Counted from the stretch's first letter, positions 34,320 through 49,200 are shown. The stretch is 64,000 bases of DNA from Osmia lignaria lignaria (GCF_051020975.1 NC_135045.1:1862501-1926500); one strand, 5' to 3'. Numbers and translations: made by a program. The notes: generated from the letters alone by a model not told the origin.

Positions 34320-35549
34320 CTTCGGACATCCCTAGGTCGTTTGCGAAATGTCCACCGTGGGACGATGTCGGCCGCGGGGGGTGAATCGGCTCAACAAGTG
34401 TTACGTCGGGACGAGCTTGCGTCTAGGGTTCGGTCGATTCGCGGGGGGTGTCGACGTGCTCTTTCCTTCCTCGCCTCCCGATCGGAGGCGTTTCCTCGCG
34501 AGTTTCACGACTTTTCCGCGCGAAAAGCACCTGGAAACTTATTATCCCAATCACTGAAATTACATATAATAAAGTTGAAAATTTTCTAATTCAAATTTTC
34601 TATTCCTATACAGAAATGATTAACCAGCCTTCCTAGTCCACGAGCCACCCTCTGTTCATCCTGATCGAAAATCATCCTCGATCGTTGAAAATCCCGATTG
34701 TTTTCGTGAAAATCGAGGACGGCATGGTCGCGTGGTTGCAGGAGGAACGATATCGACGTAGGAGGTGGTGGTGGTTTTCGACGTGGAGGTGGCAGCTGGC
34801 GTGGAGAGCGGGGCCGAGAGGCCGCTAGCAGAGCACGAGAGGCATGGAGCGGGTGGAGGAGGAGGAAGGATGACGGGCGAAGGGCGGCGAAGAGGGAGAG
34901 GGTGGAGGCGGTAGGTGTCACGCGGGCGCGAGTAGGCCCCGCCTCCGCGAAGTAGCTGGAAGCACGGCGAGTCATTCATGGCCGAGCTAAAGGCTGCGCC
35001 AGTCTCCGGGTCCGTCCAGCTGCAGCGGCTCGCGAGAGGAACCTTAGGGAACACCTGTCTCCCCCGCGTAACCGTGAACATCCGGCGAGGAGCGCGCCGG
35101 CTACGACGACGTGGATCATCAGGGAGACTCGCGTGTAGAACCGAGTTGCATCCGCGCTGGTTGCTCGCGAGTGGATCGCGAGAGTGCCCGGTGAGCCGTG
35201 TTCCGGGGCCGGTGGCAGGCTCTCGGAGAGGCCGCCGGCTCGCGCCGTCCTTGGACCAACGATCGTCATGTGTCATCGACAGTGTGTCAAGTGATGCCGT
35301 ACACGGTTTCATTCATTTTTGTTCTTGTTATTGTTGTGTAAACGCAAGCGTGGTGAACACGAGCAGGATAAAGAAAAAGAGGAGGAGGAGGAGGAGGAGG
35401 AGAAGGAGGAGGAGGATTTTAGTGCGCGTGTCCGTTGGATCATCCCCTCGGTATAGGAGGGAAAACTGGTGGCTGATTGAAAACAAGAAGAGCGATCAAG
35501 GTGTTTCGACGAACGGACAAGATTGACGTTCGTGGTGGAGGGCTGGTTA
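34320..35549 (+). promoter_or_regulatory. CpG-rich promoter and 5' UTR of the second gene
   Basis: GC content rises sharply at about 34340 and stays high to 35870. The reading frame of the first coding exon has a TGA at 35478 and no ATG until 35550, as expected for a leader. It contains a (GAG)n run and an upstream ATG frame (34978-35526). The start site is not definable by eye. Introns inside the leader cannot be excluded. Confidence 0.55.
35379..35415. repeat. (GAG)n purine tract in 5' leader
   Basis: Nearly uninterrupted GGA/GAG triplets, about 12 units, about 135 bp upstream of the ATG. Confidence 0.85.
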
Positions 35550-35866
35550 ATGCACCGCGGCGGCGGTGTCGCCGGAAGCGGTGCTGCTGCAGCCGCTGGT
35601 ATCGCGGGAGGATCGGCCGGAAGTGGCGCGTTACCCTCCACGAGTCACCGCGGCCTCGAGCTGGAACATCCGTCGGCGATGCCCGGTGCACCGGGTTTTC
35701 ACTGGGGTGCTATGCTCGCTGGTCCCCACGCGGCCGCTGCGGCGAGTATGATGCAGCCGCCCCTGTCCGCGGGCGGCGAGTACACCCCCGCGCCGGCACA
35801 TCATGGGACAACGCATCCCGCCATGCCTATGGATCTTCACGTTCATCAAGGATTTTCTTACTACAG
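35550..35866 (+). CDS. Second gene, first coding exon
   Basis: ATG is the first after an in-frame TGA at 35478. 105 codons plus two bases: an opening MHRGGGVAGSGAAAAAGIAG low-complexity run, then AMPGAPGFHWGAMLAGPH and MPMDLHVHQGFSYY. The donor is CTACAG|GTTAGT (phase 2). GC is much higher than in the adjacent introns. The protein strand is + because the minus frame over it is Pro/Arg low complexity without splice support. Confidence 0.7.
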
Positions 35867-38800
35867 GTTAGTCGAACCACTGATACAACATTTTCTTAGG
35901 GAAGTTATACATTGAATTGGTAACACCTGTTAGAGAGCTTTTCTTTTTCTTTTATAAAAATCGTTGGTATTCGGTATTTGGTTCTTTGAACCTCGATGAT
36001 AACAGAAAAGAATTTTCGCTGAAATTTTAAATATTACATAACTCGTCGGTTTTCGAAGAGATTTCATTTGACACAAGCAAATACGCACATTGGTCCTTTT
36101 ACAATTCGTATAGTTCCTTGTTTCCATATCGGATTTGATGCGTGGATAAGTGCATAGGTAGGCAATGTTAGGTCTGAAAATTTACCTTGTAAATATTTCT
36201 CTGCTAAACGAATACTCCCATGTTTACCCATTTCGAGCAAACACCTTGCTTAAATACCGGACCCTTTAGTTCCTATTACACCGATGATCAAGTTCGTTGA
36301 CGTTTCGCAGTTACATTACCGAACTTCGATCTCCTTAAAATCATTCGTTATTACGGCAAATTACCACCTGTCAGCGAGTCGCGTTTTATAATGAGTTAAT
36401 TACAAAGTAGCTCGTTTTAATCGGTTCGATCATTAAATAATAATCAACACGGTTGGAAAATACGAGTCATCTAAAAAAAAAAAAAAAGAAGCGATGCGAT
36501 GTTTCTCTCGATTTTTCACTCGTTTATTTATGCACAGTGGTGAATTCTTACCGCGTGTCAAATTATGTTAAAGCGACTACGTGTTGAGCATGCTCACGAT
36601 ATTACGGGATACGTTAACACCTTGAATACTTACCGTGCGAGTCATCAATGATCGGTACCACAAATTTAATATAGTAATTGAATATCTGATAGGGAAGAAA
36701 ATTTCATAATTTTCTTCAGACTTCCAAATTTAATATCTAGCCATCATTTCTGGTACCATTTTACCAAATTTGCTATCCAGATAGCAAACTGATATTACGT
36801 TAATTTTTTTGTTAAGACAGCAAACGGAAAGTTTAAATTGAAAAATGAATAATTATAATTAGCTTGCCCGGTCAACGAAGGTTCAATTTCGATATCTCCC
36901 GAAAGAACCGAGCGAAGCTCGCGTGTTCCATGTAATTTACTCGATCAAGGGACATATCATTTCACGTAATAACGCTGCAAGTTCGCGTGGAAAGTTGGTT
37001 TACGCAGTGTACACGTTTTATTAAACCCGAAGCAAAATGCTCGCGCATCAAACCGCGTAACCAGCTATTGCTCCTTTAATTATTATATCCGAGCTTCATA
37101 AATTATTCAGTTCCGTGTGTTTACCGATCTACCGGAATGTGTTTATCGCACGCACCAACGAGCGTGACGATCCTGAGCTTTTATTTCTTTTCGTATCGTA
37201 CCGACAAATAGCGGTTGTCACCGATGGAACATTCCACGATGTTGTAATTTACACGTAACCAGTTGTTCGCCGAGATTTCGACGATTCGACGGAAAGGTGG
37301 AAAGATGGCGGTTTAGAAAGCTGAAAGCAAAGGTTTGGAAATTTTTCGTCCGCGTTGACTGGTTAGCTGATAACGCAAAGTTGACGGGGACCTCTTGTAC
37401 CGCGAAACCTGTTCAGAGTCTGCACACGCGTGTCCCCTATAATATTTATAAAAGCCGACTCCTTTTCAGACCGCGTGTGCGTTAATAAACTTCGAACGGA
37501 CAAGTTTATCTTGTATCGAAACGATTCGATCGCTTTCAGACGAGGCTGCAATTAATTATGACAAGTTTCAGATGAAACGATCGGAGGTAAAATAAGGGTG
37601 ATTCGTTCAATTCGCTTAATTGTACATTAATTCCGTTAAATCACGATCACGGTGCGGTTTATAGTTCCAACTTGATTATATCCATAAAATTGAATTCAAG
37701 ACACTGTGAAATAGTTGAAGAAAAAAAAAACCAGCGAAATTTTTGCCAGGCAATTTCTCATCGATCAGAAGCAACTTTCAATTTTCGGGCCGTAATGCAG
37801 GCGTGCAAACTGTTCGGAAGTGTTATCAATTTTCTAGATTACACTGGAAGGGACGCACGCGAACGGTGCTATACCGAGTGAACAGCTTGCAACGGCAATT
37901 ACATTTTTCACAGCTTCGTCTGAACTGCACAATGTTTATTTCACGTGTAAGGCGTGTATTCCGTAATTGACGCGGCTCGATATATACGATTCTGCGTAAT
38001 TGACAGGAGGATCGATAGGGCTCGATACAAGATCTAATCGAGATAGCCGGTTTCGATACGATAGCAGTTTCCTTTTTTTCTTTTTTCTTTCTTTTCTTTC
38101 CTTCTTTCCCTGCTCTTTTCCTTTTACACGGGACGAGGAGGAAGCGTTTCGAAAAGCGGCGAAGTTGTTCTTTGTTAATCGTCGCGCACACTCGTTCATC
38201 AGTTGCACCGTGTACTATAATTATTCACACTCCATAATGCAGTACACGGCGATACGTAATCCCGTGGCCGGTCTGAAAAGGAAGTATACGAACGGTTCGT
38301 TGTAATTATACACTCGGCTTGGCTTAATCTCCTAGCAAATTGTATTAAGATTTTTACGAATTTTTCAGACGTCTCGTGTCGTAAATCCATTCAGCCGAGC
38401 GAATGGGAAACGTGTACCGGCAAATGGGCTTCGGATGTTTTCAATAGTACTGAATTAATCGTTCCCCTGTATCATTTATGCATCGATCGTCTATTATTCT
38501 CGCGATTTTTCCGAATCGATTAACCTGTTGCTCGCCTCGTGTATAAATTACACCGAAACAACGTAAACGCGACCCTTTGAACCCAGCTCAATTACGATCC
38601 ACCCGATCTTTTGTCTTTAATTAGAAAAATTTTCGTGAAAGATGTTTCATTCGAAGTACAGATAAATGATATTAAATCCCTTAATTATTGGTCTTTCGAA
38701 CATTGTTGCAAGATTTCATTAAACGTTCCAATTAGAAGCAACATTCTCACAGTGTACCTTTCGTACAAAATTTTATCTCGTAATTTATCATTGACCATTA

Positions 38801-41800
38801 ATCTTCCTAATGAAAAACAGGAATATTGCTGTTTCTCGAAAGATTTCATCAAACGTTCCCAATAAGAAGTTAAACGCTGTCGCGAACACCCTATAAAATC
38901 GTCGGGTACGACATATTAGGGGTGAGATGAAAAACTACCCCGTCATTTGTCCTCGTTCGGCTAGATTCTCGTCGATTAATTAGCATCGGCGTGATAAGCT
39001 GACAGAAGGGGATCGCTGGCGACAGCGTTAGCGAGAACAGCAACTGGACAGAAGAAGCGGCAGGCAAGAAACTTATTATAATACGTGCCTCGTCCAGGTT
39101 ATTAGCATTCCGCTATCAATTATCCAGCAGCCCCACTGTTAAAAATAAATAACTAATGTTCTCTCCTTTTACATCCTCGACTACGTATCTCTTTTCTTCT
39201 CGTTGTTGAAATAATCATGCTTTACTCATCATCTAGTTAATTAATCTAAACCTGTCGATTCGTTACATTTCTTCAGAGAAAATATCTAGATCGAAAAATT
39301 TTTAATTTATTATAAAATGAAGACACGAGTCTTCAGAGAAGTCGAAGTACGTTTGCTCGCGTCGATGAGTTCGCGACGATGTTTCACGGTTAAATTGAAG
39401 TGGTGCTCGAAGTATAATGTCGCAGAAGTTGTCTGGTGAAAAGAAGACCCGTCTTCGGATCGAACAGAGAAGCACAGGGTACGCAGACGATGTTGACCTA
39501 GCGGTGAGTCGAGTACCACTTGTTGCCGTGTCGTACCTCGAGTATCTCTGTCAGTACACTTTGAGCCCGTGGTACTCAAGATGGCCTCGAATCTCTATTG
39601 ACAGATGCAATGCTACGATACTCGCGTTAGACTAAACAGTCTCGAAAATCGTGGCTCTATTTCCTCTTCTTAATTGGATTGTCTCACGATGTCTGTTGAA
39701 GCAGACATCGATGCTTTCGATTATCTGTCCGAAGTAATGAAGCGATACTTCGGCTAATCTACCTTCGAATTTCAAAGTGTTTATTTTAAAAAGACACGTT
39801 GCTCAATGTTTCTTTGTTTCTTCTGTTCCGAGCAAGTTACGTATACAGGCGACATTTCATTGTCGTAGAAACGTGTACTGCTACTGACTCGACTGGTTAC
39901 TTTCCACTGAAAACTCGGGTAAACCGGGTTTCTTTGATCTTATCGATAATGATGTTACTCAGAAGCCTAGCCGGATGTCGAAATGTGCCACGGTATACAG
40001 AAGTCGCAGGTTTTAAACAATTTCGATTAAGCAACGAGCGACACGTCCGTGAACTGTGCATCTCGTATTCAGCAAACAGTGACGATGTCTTTATCAATTT
40101 TAAGATGTTACGCTTTATCGAATGGTGGAGCAAAATTTTGATTAATAATACTAAGTGAACGCTGTTTATTCTTTCTTTCCTTGTTTTTCAAATTGTGATT
40201 CATTGTCAGTTTTCACGAAATTTGTCGAAATCCTTGGTGAGGGAGAACCGGTTGCACTCGTGCCGAGAGTGACAAAATGATAAATACGAAAGGCTTAATC
40301 AGTTCATAAATCAGTCAAGCAAACGCACCATATTCGACACAGATTTTCGAGCTATTCTAAACAAACCTAATTTTAATAGTAACATATCGTCCATACTGAG
40401 AAGCTTACTCAGAAAATAACAGTCATCGATGTACGACGATTAAAAGCATTCGCTTGATCATTTCATTGACTCCAAATTAAGATACGAAATGTAAATCGTA
40501 ATGTGACGCATATATAATTCGTTCATCTGCATTTGTCGATCGGAGTTAAATTGCATGCCTTCGGATGTGTACGCAACGGATCTGCTGACAGTTCGTCTGG
40601 AGATTGACGCAATGAGCAGAGACGGTAACAGTAAATGCCTGTGTGACGCGAGACGTCATCAGACTTTAAAGTTTCGTGACAGGGAGAAGCGTGATGTCGT
40701 TAACGAACGAGTGTCTGGTGAAGCAACGATCGTATCGCAATCTTTAATCGAGCTTCTAATTTCGTTGTGTTTCTGATTGATACCTTCAGATCAATCGAGT
40801 GTAAATAAACAGATCATCGAAGTCTCGAAGTATTCAAATCAGCACACGGTTAATTGGACAATTATTAGGTATTTCGATTTTTCTGTCGAAGATGCACCAG
40901 ATCGAACCAGATCGGCGCATCAAGCGCAGTTGCATCGGGCTGACAGGGTCCGAATTTGATGGTCGTGCCTACCAGTTGAAACTGGTGCACGATCATCAGC
41001 GGTACGACGACACGCGTGTCCGAGATATGCACACGTACACGGGAGAGACACGGTCGCACAGGCATTGAGAGCGTTATTGAATGATGGCTCGTCCAACTGC
41101 TAATGGGGCCGGACGCTCGCGTGACCCAGCAGAGAAAGAGGAAAAGACAAAGCCGTGTTACGTTAGCGAGAAGGACAGCTCGAGGAAAAAAAGGGCTGGT
41201 AAGAAACACGCTCCTGCCGTTGTTGCATCGATGCAACTGATGCATCCGATGCGATGGATGCATTCTTCCGCCGTTCCTCGAACCATTCGATGCAGGCAGA
41301 GCCGAAGAACCGAGACACTCGGCCCGGATTGGTTTCTCCTGGCTTGGCTCGGGCCGATTCTCCTTCGTCTCTCTTTTATCCTCGTGATAGTCGCTAGACT
41401 CCCTTTACGGACGTAGCCAGGCTGGCTGCTGGCCAACCGATAAATAAAATACTGGTTCCTCTTCGAAATGCACATGTGCATCAACTTTTGAAATGGAACA
41501 ATGAGTTAGAGAGATTTTGAGAAATAAGGGTTGGATCTTAACTCAAGGACGGATTCTTGGTATCTATAGGGGAGCATGTTGTCAAGAAGAACCTGAGGAC
41601 TAAGAAAAAAATTTCCAAGTCCAAATTCTGTTTTAAGAATCTAAGTTTCTCTCGAAACTGCCCCGACGTGCCCCGACGTGCCCCGACGAGTACCGTCTTA
41701 TTCAATCATTTTTATTTTCTTCACGCTGCGATACAACCTCGAGAATCTTCTGCTTTTGTTTTTATACCCTTACTTATATCGCAATCTTTACCATTTCACC

Positions 41801-44800
41801 TTTTCTCCCCCATTTTCTTGTGCTCCGATCATTCTTCTTAATCGAGTGTCTCTTTTTTTCCTGCCGTTCGTCTATCTCGGTCCCCCTCGTCCCGGGCCAG
41901 GCAGCCGGTGGAGCCCGGTAGTTGGAAGCGCGAACTTTTTTCTCAGCTATCGGCCCAGTGGATCGCGCTGCGATGCTGGACTGCAATCAGAATTGATTAT
42001 AGCCTGCCGAAACTGCGCCGCGGTCCGACGCGTTCATATTATACAACTCGCCCGCGGCCCTGCCGCGTCTTTCGCTCGCTCGCACGCTCCTTCCCCTCGA
42101 GTCAAGATCGTTCTCGAGGGGGCCCGTCCTCCTCTCCTCTCGATGTGTACGCTGTCCCGTGCCCGACGTCACTGACCCACTCGTGCCGTGCCTCCCGAGG
42201 GATCCTCGCCCTTTGTCGGTACAACGCCGCTTCCCCTTCGTTTCCTCTTTCCCGAATTTTCGACCGTGTCTCTGGCGAAAAACGAGCCTTGCGCGAATCG
42301 ACAACGAGATCGCTGCCGAAAAACGCGATCTCTAAACATTTTAGGGATGATAATCCGTTCGAAGCGACGAAGAGGTTTGATTAACTTTCTGAAAGGTACA
42401 CAAGTTGTGATTAATGTCGTTGGAAGTTCTTCTGAATCTTCGCGAACCATATTCGACTGAAAGAACATCCCGAGACTGATTCTTGAGCTACGGAGATAAG
42501 TAATATTCTTCAGCATCGGAAACGTTAATTAATGGGTCGTACGTCAGTGAAACCGAAGGGTGTGCGCGGCAGAAGTGATTTAATATCCGCTTTAATTAGT
42601 TTGAAAAACGCCCATTCAGAAAAAGGGAGCCCTGCACCTTGCAACGCTACTTTGCTACGTTTTGTTTCGATGCACTTTGGTATCAAGGCCGTGCGGTGTT
42701 TTAGAGTTCACCGTTCGGGATTCTGTTCAAATAATTCGACAACTTTGTTACGATTACTTTTTGCTACCCCGTTCTAATACTTCCTCCTATTATCATTACC
42801 GTTTCTTAATTAACGTTTACACGCTACTCAGCGAAATTCCTGAAACTTTCACATTCTAAGAAGGAATCGATCGATACGCATACCGTCCAGCACCCTGTGC
42901 CCCTAAAATGTTTGTCAAACAGCCGGAGAAACTGGATTGTTTCGGTGTTGGCTACCGGTATTCCACAGCTGCTTATACCTAACGCGAACAAGAAAGCGGA
43001 CCAGTAACTGAATAGACATCTTTTTTTTTTAATGCCAGCTAAATTCTCGAGAAATACCAGCAATTATTGCTGGTTGCTCGATATTTCTCATAAATCAAGA
43101 ACCGTATCGACGAAGTCAAGGTTCCGACAGGGGGAATGCAATTTCGCAAACGGTTTAACTTTTCAGTCGTAAAGTACCGTATTTGTCATTAATTTACCAA
43201 AGGACCTGAATTATTTAATTATTTTTCACGTATGGTTACGAATGCGTACGAATCTGTTTTTCAAATCAAACATCGCGTTGACTTCTGTGACAATAGCTTC
43301 TAAGGTGGAATTTCTATGCTCCCTTTTTTACACTTTCTCGTAACAGTACATCGATTGATATGTGCCAGCTATGAGTAATGAAACTTATTGAAGCGTGAAA
43401 CGTGAGTTTTTATCAAACTTTCGCGTTGTGCTTCTTAGCGTTCGGACCAGATACCTTTTTCTGATCTCATTACGTCAACGTTATTACAGCTTATGCAACG
43501 ACCGATAGAAAATCGGTACTTCAATATTTCAGTGCGTACCTAGTTGTTAGTAGAAAGTTAGATCCTTTTAGACGATATGAGAATAATTTTGAGGCTCGTT
43601 TCTTTCATAAATTTCTTTTGTCATCCGGAATATAATAATTGCACAACTTGTTTACTTTACCCAATTCGTAAGGTTTTTATCTAAATAATAAATGACTTTA
43701 GTAGATTATAAAATTTAAAATTTCAAAGAAAGAGACAAAGAGAAAAGAAGTCTGTTACATTAACACGATAATTATCTCGTCCGATGATGAGAGGGAGGAT
43801 GAAATTCCGGTCCGAAAAACGTATCAGAATTTTGTCGGATTTCGAGGAGGCAATTTCGCGTTCGTCCGCCTATAAATCGCCGCGTAGGCTCTAAGACTCG
43901 TTTAATTCTTACACCCTGTTGAAAGTTAATAGGAAGCGACGAAGAAAGTGTGTAAGTGGCCGATGGGTGTTGCCGGAGCCGGTGCCCTAGCGAAGGGAGT
44001 AGAAAAAATGTTTCTACAACCCCTCGACAGTTCTCTGACTCCCTAAAGTCTTCGAAGCGTAACTTAGCATACTTTATTTGATTTTTTGTATTGGATAATA
44101 GTCTCAGGTAATAGGGTGCCTGCGAGCCAACGGAAGAAGGTCGAAGGGCGGTAGGAGGGTGGGTAGTCGAACAAATTTTCACGCCCCCACTATCTTGCAT
44201 TAACAAATTTACATTTTTTAAATGGAAGGGTCGCGCTTTCTTTCTCTCTCGGGGTGATAACTTGCGGCCCATTTGTTCTTCGAAGAAATGAAACCACCGG
44301 CGACACTGCATCTTAATAAAGGATCGAGAACACTTAAACCCGAATATCAAGCTAAATTGCTCCCTTCGATTCTATTTTTATTTTCTTCTCCTTTTTCGCC
44401 AGAATCGAAGCTTTTTCAACGTGTTTCGAAGATTGATAATCTCTCAATACCCGAGGCAACTTTCGAAAGAATAAAAAATAGGGTTCGATTTTACGAAGAA
44501 CGCTGTTAAAAGGAACGATCTCTACCAAGGAGGTCGTTCAATGACAGTTGCCTGAACGATGTACATTTTCTTTGCTTCACCTTCGGCCAGCAAACGAGAT
44601 CTTGTTTCGTCGAGTTCGCTTCTCTTCTCATAATTTGTCCGTCCTGGCTCGTACTTCTCTCCTTAATGTCCGCGCATTATCTCGCTATCATATTAACCTT
44701 TTCGTTTAAGTACATATTAGGCTACCATGCGTCCATTAGCATTACATGGAATCGCGGACGATAAGATCACTGAGACTATTCTATACGAGAGTCGATACCT

Positions 44801-46263
44801 TTTATACGTACAATCGGCGTACTGTTACAGAGCTACACGTGTCCTCGTTACCTAGCGATTGACTGACCGGTTAGCAAAGTTAATCGAACTCGAAAACGTT
44901 CGATACCCGATGAAAAAGCTTCGATCACACGGTTGATTATTCGGAATTATTCGAAATCCGAGATCGAACATCGTCAGGTTTATCGGCGTACACGAAGGAG
45001 GTAATAAAACTTCATTGTACTCTCCTTTGTCGAAGATAATTAACGAAGATCAATTTAATGGTACTCGTTTCGGTTAACTCCAATTTTTCTCGCGTCTTCG
45101 GATAAAATAAGAGAAACGACAATTTTCTGTCAGTGATTTATCGGACGGAATCGGAGTTACCGTCGGAGAAATGATATCGGTCACGATATATTTGGCTGGC
45201 GGCGTGCAATCTTTAAAACATATGCTTTTCGTAATCGTCGCGCGGCTTCTATTATCGACAGAAGCGTAAGAAGAGGAGAAGAGAGAAAGAAATCGAGGAG
45301 GCTGCCGAATCGGGGGAACATGCTCGGGGCGCGAATCTATACATATTTAATGAGAGCACGCAGTTGTAAAAAGCAGCTGGCGAATTGCTCCCCGCCAGAG
45401 TGACTCGGCCCAGATACTTTTATTCAAATCTCATCCAATGGCAACGGAGATGCTTCTCGCGGCGGGCGCGAGAAGGCATATCAAAAGAAAAATGCTCTCA
45501 CCGCCTTTCCCCGCATGCATAAACATAATCCCCGCATAATGTATATTTCAAAATCTTCCGCTCGGCATCACTGCCCATTACTATTAGATTGATACCCCGA
45601 GCCCTTTCGACGCCCTTTGCACTTTCTCCTGATCCTGAAGGATCAACGACCGTTCCGCGAACACCGTCCTTGTCTAATTTGCATACGGTAGAAAAATAAT
45701 TTCTCGATGTATAATCATTTTTTACACTTTCCAAGCAACAGCTTGAAATGTGTGCCATACGAGGCGCACGTGAATCAACGTGCTAAACTTCGACACACAT
45801 AAAAATGAATTACTCGCGCGAAACGAGATAATAACGAGATAGTCGGGAACCTTGCGCCGTTACTTCGAACGCGTACAAACCCGACCAAGCTCGATGTCGA
45901 AGTTGTCGCAATATTTCACGGTTGGTAGAAACAAGGGGACTCGGATTTCTTTGTTAAAATGCGATTTCATTCTGAAATATTAGCCTTACCGCTCGCTTGC
46001 TCCGTGAATTCTACATTAAATTATTGCGAGAAATTTTGTCTTTCGCTTTGCAATAACGTGACAAGATCGACGAGCGTTTGTTCAGGATTACAGGTAATAT
46101 TACGGCTGGTGATAGGAGAGAAACGCGAATGTAGGTAAGCAGCTCGTCTGCTTTGGAGCCGCATCGGCCCGACACCGGTTAGGTCGAGTTGAATCGAGTT
46201 GATAAGGTTAACTAAGAGATACGGGGGCGTAGGGAGGTCAAGTGACCGTGTGGGCGGCTCTGT

Positions 46264-46297
<34 letters not shown>

Positions 46298-49200
46298 CGT
46301 CGCATACCGTCACGATTAACGTTCGCGTACAACTGTGGACGAGCGTTCGTGCAAACGCGGCTTTCGGCCGGAGCGCGAACCTCTGATTAGGCTGAACTTC
46401 TGATTAAACTGTCCCGAGAAAGCATTTAACACTTCGCTCTCGTCCCGTCTTCCACCTATCCAAATTCGTCGAGTTTCAGTTCCAGAGACCAAGGACGCTA
46501 GGAACTATTCCATTTAAAAATTCGTTGTACGTGTGCTTGAAATTGAATCTAGATTATCTGAAACGATAGATTTACCGTGTTTAAATGAAAAAAAGTGCGA
46601 TTCGATGGTAATCGTAGATCTGGTATAATTAACGAGGGTTAATACTATCAAATGAAAGATCAGGAATGCACAGTTGATGACCATCCTATGCATAATTAGA
46701 CTAATAGAGCAAAAAGAAAGGAATTTTTTTTAAACAGTCGCGTAAGTTTTCGTGTGAACGCGACTTAATCGTAAACAATTTCAAACAAGCAGCGCCAATT
46801 GAAAGAATGAATGTGACTGCATTGAACGAGGGTTCTCATCGTGTCCACTTGATTCCACGTTCAAAAATGACATTTCTTTATTCAACAAACGTCTTTTGTT
46901 TCTACTTAGTCGAACGGTCGAAGATTTTGCAACGAGTAGGTCAGTAGTGTTCGTGTATGAAGCCATTAAGTAATCAGAATACTCATTGTGCTTAGGTTGA
47001 TTGACGACGGTAGTACGGTAAATATCGCGTTCAATGAATACTAATCGCTTCAAGAGTTCATGCACCGTTTATTAATCATTTGTGCAGCTGTTAGAGATGA
47101 AATATTGCATTCGAATCATCTTCTCGTACGTTCAGAAAGAAATTCATGTTGAAATAATAAAAAATAGAAAATAACAATTTTTATTGAAAAATAGAACGCG
47201 TAGCTATGAAATGTTCGATTCATTCGATTTCCTTTGATAATCTTAGCTATATTATCATAATATCGATGAAATCGGCTTGATAAACTGGCGGAGACAGCGA
47301 AAGAGTGCTGTTCGCGTTGTTTCTTTGCGCGTCTCGCTACCTGCTGCGAGTCGTATTCCTCCCCGCGGTTCGTAGCGGTGAACAGGGAACGAGGGAGTCC
47401 TTTCTTGCGGGAACGAGTCGTCGTTCCCTGAAGGGTTGATAATTCGCCGATTAAATTGAAAACGGCAAGGCTAATTGTGCCGAGGCTGTGTATTATTCAT
47501 TGGCTCCAGCGGGGATTCGCTTCGTTCGACGTCTCGTCTTCGACACGTGTGTCGATCGACACACGGTACACTCGATGTAGCTCAAGTACCGTACCAACGA
47601 GACGTCGAACAGACCCGCGTAGCCAAAGCTGCAGCTTTTTATCCGTTTGAAAGACGGCCGAATACGGGGATATTTAAGAAAAACCATGGCTTTCCTTCTG
47701 CTGCCGCGTTCTTGCCACCAGCCTGCGTTTCGGTACGGTGTAATCGTTGCAACTTTTTACCACCATGTCCACGGGGTTTCCCTTAATGCCGTCGGAAATT
47801 TGTTGAATTAAAACGTACCGAGAGATATCGCTGCGTTTCTTGTCGTTTGCCAAGAAACAAGGTAGAATTGGGAAACGATGAGAAATGAAATAATATTTGC
47901 AATTTCTTCGCTTGGGAGAATATCGGGTTAAAAAGTTAGCCATTTTGTTAAATTAATTCCATTCTAAATTCATCCCGAAAATCAGCCAGGGTTTCGCGGA
48001 TATGAACTGCGCTTCATCCTTCCGAACGAAAAAGAAAAAGGAAGGAAAGCATAATTTTACGAGCACCAGTGTGGAAAAGTAGGGCTGGTCCAGGGTCGAA
48101 TTGTTATTAATAACAAGCGAGCCCTCGTATAACGTGGCTAACGATTCCAAGACGCGGCCGGAGTTCACCGTTGCCCTGTCTCGATGATAATCGCCCCTAA
48201 TAACACACGCGGAACACCGCTTTAACATCCGAAACGAGGGATTACGCGGTCGAAAAGTATCACGGCGTATACTTTCACTGGTTTCCTACATTGAAATACA
48301 ATTTCTTTTTCGACAAACAAACGCTGCTACTTTGTTCGCAAATTTAACGATTGATTATATTTAAATTAAAAAATTTTTCCATGGATTATCAGTTCTTTTA
48401 TTTTAAGAATTTTTTTGAATTTCATCGTAAAGAGCAAAAATTATTTTTTAAAAATGCAAAAAAGACAATATTTTGAAGCAATTACGCTAGAATAGCACTT
48501 TAAGCCCAGTTTAATAGGGAAGAGGAGAGAAATTAGCAATTTTGCCTGGCACCGAGTAGCGCGGAGGGAAGGTGGGATAAGGAGGGGACCCCGATAAACT
48601 ATCGAGCAAATGATGATCAGTCTTATGCATAATTTCCCGACGGTGTACCGAGAGATCGTACTTGAGATCCGATAAAAATTACATGATATAATGTGGACGG
48701 TTGATTCGTAGCCTGCAGCTGATCGGCATCGATTCGTATCGTGGCGTTTTTATCGAAGGCCTGGCCACGAAACACGATTACTCGATGGATCGTGTCTTTA
48801 AAGCCACTCTGCCGACCATGTTCCCTTCCCCGTGGACACACCGACCCCTGTAACGTACCCCATAAAAATCCTTGAACGAGATAAGAAGCTTGTTAATCGA
48901 TGCAACCGTGAACCGAACGAACGACTGACGCGCAGATTGGAAAACTCTGCGACCGAATAATCATCGAGATGATGGATCATCTTCGTGGTTACGCGAACCT
49001 TATTTCTTATACGGGTTAAAAATAAGGATAAATAGTAGGTTTTTTTAAAGAAGATTCTATCATTTTTAGCAGCAGTTGTATGATTAGCAAAGTATTTTGC
49101 TTTTTGACATTTAGAAACAAAGATGCCTCGGGTTTATTGATATAATTAGCTGCCATTAACTTCGCACAATTTTTTAATATTACAAAGAAGAAAATTGTTT

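Noticed and set aside
34656..35312. 218-codon minus-strand ORF
   Set aside because: Pro/Arg/Ser low-complexity frame across the CpG-rich leader of the + strand gene. No splice or motif support, as expected for GC-rich sequence depleted of stops.
34978..35526. 182-codon + strand ATG frame in the leader
   Set aside because: It includes a poly-Arg run created by the (GAG)n repeat and ends 23 bp before the real ATG. At most it is an upstream ORF. No protein-like content.
43772..44350. 192-codon minus-strand ORF
   Set aside because: No recognisable domain, mixed low-complexity content, no promoter or splice support.
46021..46332. Arg-tract ORFs on both strands
   Set aside because: Produced by the (GTC)n microsatellite.
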